Shown: positions 5,048 through 7,616 of the stretch, piece after piece
Layout of the letters: each line of letters opens with the position of its first letter
Numbering within the stretch: position 1 is the first letter of the stretch
Assembly: GCA_049315625.1 (NCBI GenBank)
Contig: JBMOJU010000264.1
Coordinates: forward strand, 1-7,616
Source of the DNA: Paracraurococcus sp049315625
GTDB taxonomy: Bacteria; Pseudomonadota; Alphaproteobacteria; Acetobacterales; Acetobacteraceae
Direction: 5' to 3'
DNA: 7,616 nucleotides
Notes under the pieces: generated by a model
What the model saw: the letters and a program-made list of their open reading frames with translations, nothing else
What the model was told of the DNA's origin: nothing
Database searches by the model: none
Position numbers and translations under genes: made by a program

Positions 5048-7312
5048 GTGGCACGACCTGAACGACTGCGGCAGGGGGCGGCGCTGCTGCTCGCGGTGCT
5101 GGCCATGCTGCCCGGCTGCGGCGCCCTGCTGCCGCGCCCGGTCGGCATCGAGGCCCGCCTGGCGGCGCTGCCGCAGCAGGGGCTGGGGCTGGACCATCCC
5201 GTCACCATCCGCTGGAACGAGCACCTGGTCCCCTGGATCGAGGCCGAGAGCGACGCCGACCTCGGCTTCGCCCTCGGCCTGGTGCATGGCCATCTGCGGG
5301 GCGCGCAGGTGGCGCTGCTGCGCATGGCCAGCCGCGGCCGGCTGGCCGAGATCGCCGGCCCGCTGGCGACCGACATCGACCACGCGCTGCGCATCCTCGA
5401 TTTCGGCCGCGCCGCGCCGGCGATCGAGGCGGGATGGCCGCCGGAGACCAGGGCCTTCGTCGGCCGCTTCGTCGCCGGGCTGAACCACGCGGTGATGACC
5501 GGCCCGCGGCCGCGCGAATTCGGCCTGCTCGGGCTGCGGCAGGAACCCTTCACCACCGCCGACATCCTGGCGATCGGCCGGCTGGCCGGCACCGACATCA
5601 ATTGGCTGTCCTATTTCTCCCTGCTGGCGGAGCGCGGCTCGCCCGGCTTTGCCCAGCGCTGGCAGCGGGTGCGGGCGGCCGGCGCGGGGAGTCTGGCGCC
5701 GGCCGATTCGGGCCAGGCGGCGCTCGGCGCGCTGTTCGCCGGGCTGTCGCGCTCGGGCAGCAATGCGGTGGCGGTGGCGCCGTCGCGCAGCGCCTCGGGT
5801 GCTGCGATGCTCGCCTCCGACCCGCATCTGGGGATGGGGCTGCCCAATCTCTGGCTGCTGGCGGGGATGCGTTCGCCTTCGTTCCATGTGGTCGGGATGA
5901 TGGTGCCCGGCCTGCCGATCATCGGCCTCGGGCGGAACCCGGATGTCGCCTGGGGCGGCACCAATCTGCGCGCCGCGTCGTCCGACCTGTTCGACGTCTC
6001 GGCCCTGCCGCCGGAAAGCCTCGCCGAATCGGAGGTGACGATCCGCCAGCGGCTTTGGTTCAGCGCGACGCGCCAGGTCCGCGTCTCGCCGCAGGGGCCG
6101 GTGGTGACCGATGCCACGCTGGTCCGCGGGCGGCCGGGCGAGGCGATCGCGCTGCGCTGGGCCGGGCATGAGGCGACCGACGAGATCACCGCCCTGCTGC
6201 GCGCGGCGCGGGCCCGCAGCGGCGGCGAATTCCGCGACAGCTTCGCCGGCTTCGCCGTCTCGCCGCAGAACATGCTCTGGGCCGGGCGGGACGGCTCGAT
6301 CGGCCGGGTGACCGCGGCGGTGCTGCCGGACCGGGCCGGCTTCCCGGCCGACGACCCGGTGCTGGATGCCGGCGACCCGGCGGCGACCACGCCCTGGCGG
6401 CGGCTGCGCGATGCGCGCGACCTGCCGCGGCTGGAGAACCCGGCCGACGGCGTGCTGGCCTCGGCCAACGAGAACCCGGCGCTCTGGGCGAAGGACCCGC
6501 CGCCGATCGGGTATTTCTTCTCGGATGGCGACCGAGTCGCCCGGCTGCGGGCGCTGGCGCTGGCCGGCGCGCGGTTGACCGCGGATGATCTGGCGGCGAT
6601 GCAGACCGACACGGTTTCGCCCAAGGCGGCGCTGCTGGCGGCGGGGCTGCTGGCGCGGCTGGATGCGTTGCCGGGCGGCGCGCCGGACCCGGCGCTGCTC
6701 GCGCCGCTGCGCGGCTGGGATGGCGATTATGCCGCCGACAGCCGGGCGGCACTGGTGTTCGAGCTGATCCTCGGCCGGCTGGTGCCGGCCTTGCAGCCGG
6801 AGGGCGGCGGGCGCGGGCCGGAGACGGGTTGGAATTTCCTCACCACCTTCCTGCTGCGCGACCTGGATGCGCTGCCGCCGCCCCGGCGCGACGCGGTGCT
6901 GCGCGCAGCACTCGCCGAGGCCGCGCCGGCCGCGGCGCGCTACGCGACCTGGGGCGCGGTGCACCGGCAGCGCGCGGGGCATTGGCTGGTGAACCTGCCG
7001 GTGCTCGGCCGCGCCTTCGTGCTGGACAGCTACCCGACGGGCGGCTCACGCGAGACGCCGATGAAATCCGGCCATGGCCTGGTCACCGGGCCGCATGAGG
7101 TCAGCTTCGGCTCGATGGCGCGGCAGGTCTCCGACATGGCCGACCCGGACGCCAATTGGTTCACCCTGTTCGGCGGCCAGGATGGTTGGCTGGGCAGCGC
7201 CGCCTTCGCCGACCAGGTGCCGCTGTGGCGGGCGCGGCGCGGCATCCGTCTGCCGTTGCGGCGGGAGACGGTGGCGGCGGAATTCCCCCGGGTGACCGTG
7301 CTGCGGCCGTGA
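5048..7312 (+). CDS. Penicillin acylase-family Ntn hydrolase, putative lipoprotein
   Basis: This 754-residue protein belongs to the penicillin acylase family (peptidase family S45), whose members hydrolyse amide bonds of penicillins, N-acyl-homoserine lactones or other acyl amides in the periplasm after autocatalytic cleavage. The N-terminus has a basic stretch, a hydrophobic core (about 10-21) and L21-P-G-C24, a plausible lipobox with an unusual proline, so export and lipid anchoring are likely. The predicted self-cleavage site is G237/S238 in the GSNA motif, making S238 the nucleophile (beta-1). H260 in 'SDPHLGMGLP' falls at beta-23, where homoserine-lactone and cephalosporin acylases carry His and penicillin G acylases Gln. 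'GRNPDVAWGGTN' and N474 in SANENP (the oxyanion/catalytic Asn region) are present, as is the C-terminal 'FGGQDGWLGSAAFADQVPLW'. Length is normal for the family. The start is GTG 5048, with AGGGA at 5036-5040. Its stop overlaps the GTG of the next gene. The substrate cannot be assigned. Confidence 0.92.
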   Translation: MARPERLRQGAALLLAVLAMLPGCGALLPRPVGIEARLAALPQQGLGLDHPVTIRWNEHLVPWIEAESDADLGFALGLVHGHLRGAQVALLRMASRGRLAEIAGPLATDIDHALRILDFGRAAPAIEAGWPPETRAFVGRFVAGLNHAVMTGPRPREFGLLGLRQEPFTTADILAIGRLAGTDINWLSYFSLLAERGSPGFAQRWQRVRAAGAGSLAPADSGQAALGALFAGLSRSGSNAVAVAPSRSASGAAMLASDPHLGMGLPNLWLLAGMRSPSFHVVGMMVPGLPIIGLGRNPDVAWGGTNLRAASSDLFDVSALPPESLAESEVTIRQRLWFSATRQVRVSPQGPVVTDATLVRGRPGEAIALRWAGHEATDEITALLRAARARSGGEFRDSFAGFAVSPQNMLWAGRDGSIGRVTAAVLPDRAGFPADDPVLDAGDPAATTPWRRLRDARDLPRLENPADGVLASANENPALWAKDPPPIGYFFSDGDRVARLRALALAGARLTADDLAAMQTDTVSPKAALLAAGLLARLDALPGGAPDPALLAPLRGWDGDYAADSRAALVFELILGRLVPALQPEGGGRGPETGWNFLTTFLLRDLDALPPPRRDAVLRAALAEAAPAAARYATWGAVHRQRAGHWLVNLPVLGRAFVLDSYPTGGSRETPMKSGHGLVTGPHEVSFGSMARQVSDMADPDANWFTLFGGQDGWLGSAAFADQVPLWRARRGIRLPLRRETVAAEFPRVTVLRP

Positions 7313-7616
7313 CCGGCGTACCGTTCGACGCCACGACGCTGCTGCGCGCCGCGGCGGCGCTGCGGCTGCGGCAGGTCGGGGCGCTGGACCCGGCCGCGGC
7401 GCAGCAGGCGCTGCTGCGGCGGCTGCTGCGGCGTGCCGCCGGGACGCGCTTCGGCCTGGCGCATCGCTTCGCCGGCCTCCGCGACGTGGCGGAGTACCAG
7501 GCACGGGTGCCGCTGCGGCGCTACGAGGATTTCTGGCGCGACTGGTGGCAGCCGGCCCATCCCGTGCTGCGCGACGTCACCTGGCCGGGGCGGGTGCCCT
7601 ACCTGGCGCTGTCCTC
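7309..7616 (+). CDS. N-terminus of a GH3-family acyl-adenylating protein (auxin/jasmonate amido synthetase-like), partial
   Basis: From GTG 7309 the frame is open to the right edge, giving 102 full residues plus a TC that must encode Ser. The sequence fits the GH3 family, whose plant members activate indole-acetic or jasmonic acid with ATP and join it to amino acids; bacterial members are mostly of unknown function. Family features are the helical N-terminus, 'AAGTRFGLAHRFAGLRDVAEYQARVPLRRYEDF' (about 43-75, the usual 'A..T.FG..H.F..I.....F...VPI..YED' pattern), then 'WPGRVPYLALSS' (92-103), where the family ATP-binding motif SSGTT/S would continue beyond the window. The GTG lies in a GTGA overlap with the acylase stop, with no clear ribosome binding site, so translation is probably coupled. 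No signal peptide is seen, suggesting a cytoplasmic enzyme. The call rests on the N-terminal fifth only; the adenylation motifs are not visible. Confidence 0.75.
   Translation, partial: MTGVPFDATTLLRAAAALRLRQVGALDPAAAQQALLRRLLRRAAGTRFGLAHRFAGLRDVAEYQARVPLRRYEDFWRDWWQPAHPVLRDVTWPGRVPYLALS

Noticed and set aside
3189..5054. Minus-strand open frame of 621 codons opposite the kinase and receiver genes
   Set aside because: Low-complexity Arg/Ser/Ala/Pro product without motifs, crossing two genes and an intergenic hairpin. It is a composition artefact.
4943..6982. Minus-strand open frame of 679 codons opposite the acylase gene
   Set aside because: Same Arg/Gln/His/Gly-rich artefact pattern. The plus strand encodes a complete acylase with catalytic motifs in order.
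5048..7312. Calling the acylase a beta-lactam resistance or penicillin-processing gene
   Set aside because: Family membership does not set the substrate, and His rather than Gln at beta-23 argues against a classical penicillin G acylase.

Overview
The window is a very GC-rich stretch (by eye above 70% G+C, with GC-ending codons throughout) of a bacterial chromosome or large replicon. Gene content and protein style suggest an alphaproteobacterium, possibly Acetobacteraceae (Roseomonas-like). That placement is inferred from composition and family resemblance only. No RNA genes, CRISPR arrays or intact mobile elements were seen.

Layout, left to right. (1) Positions 1-260, minus strand: the N-terminus of a membrane sensor resembling a methyl-accepting chemotaxis protein, cut by the window edge. 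(2) After a 126-nt divergent intergenic region, 387-1028 plus: a flavin reductase-like FMN-binding protein. (3) 1089-2759 plus: a two-domain Fe(III)-type ABC transporter permease (FbpB/SfuB family). It is preceded by a 33-bp near-perfect palindrome that looks like a Fur operator and reaches into the start codon. (4) After a 163-nt gap with an AT-rich promoter-like patch, 2923-4500 plus: a histidine kinase whose N-terminus is a plant ETR1-type ethylene-binding membrane domain with all the ligand/copper residues I can recall conserved. It overlaps by 4 nt a stand-alone receiver protein at 4497-4874. (5) A 173-nt gap holds a long imperfect inverted repeat (4915-4967) and smaller dyads. (6) 5048-7312 plus: a lipoprotein-like penicillin acylase-family Ntn hydrolase with its catalytic residues. 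It overlaps by 4 nt a gene starting at GTG 7309 and running off the right edge, which looks like a GH3 (auxin/jasmonate amido synthetase-like) acyl-adenylating enzyme.

How they may work together: the kinase and receiver form one translationally coupled two-component unit that may sense ethylene. The acylase (amide hydrolysis) and GH3-like protein (probable acyl-amide formation) form a second coupled unit acting on opposite directions of amide chemistry. The co-occurrence of an ethylene receptor and a GH3 homologue, both families best known from plant hormone biology, is the most interesting aspect of the window. A functional link between the two units is only a hypothesis. The permease is a separate, probably iron-regulated unit without its binding protein or ATPase nearby.
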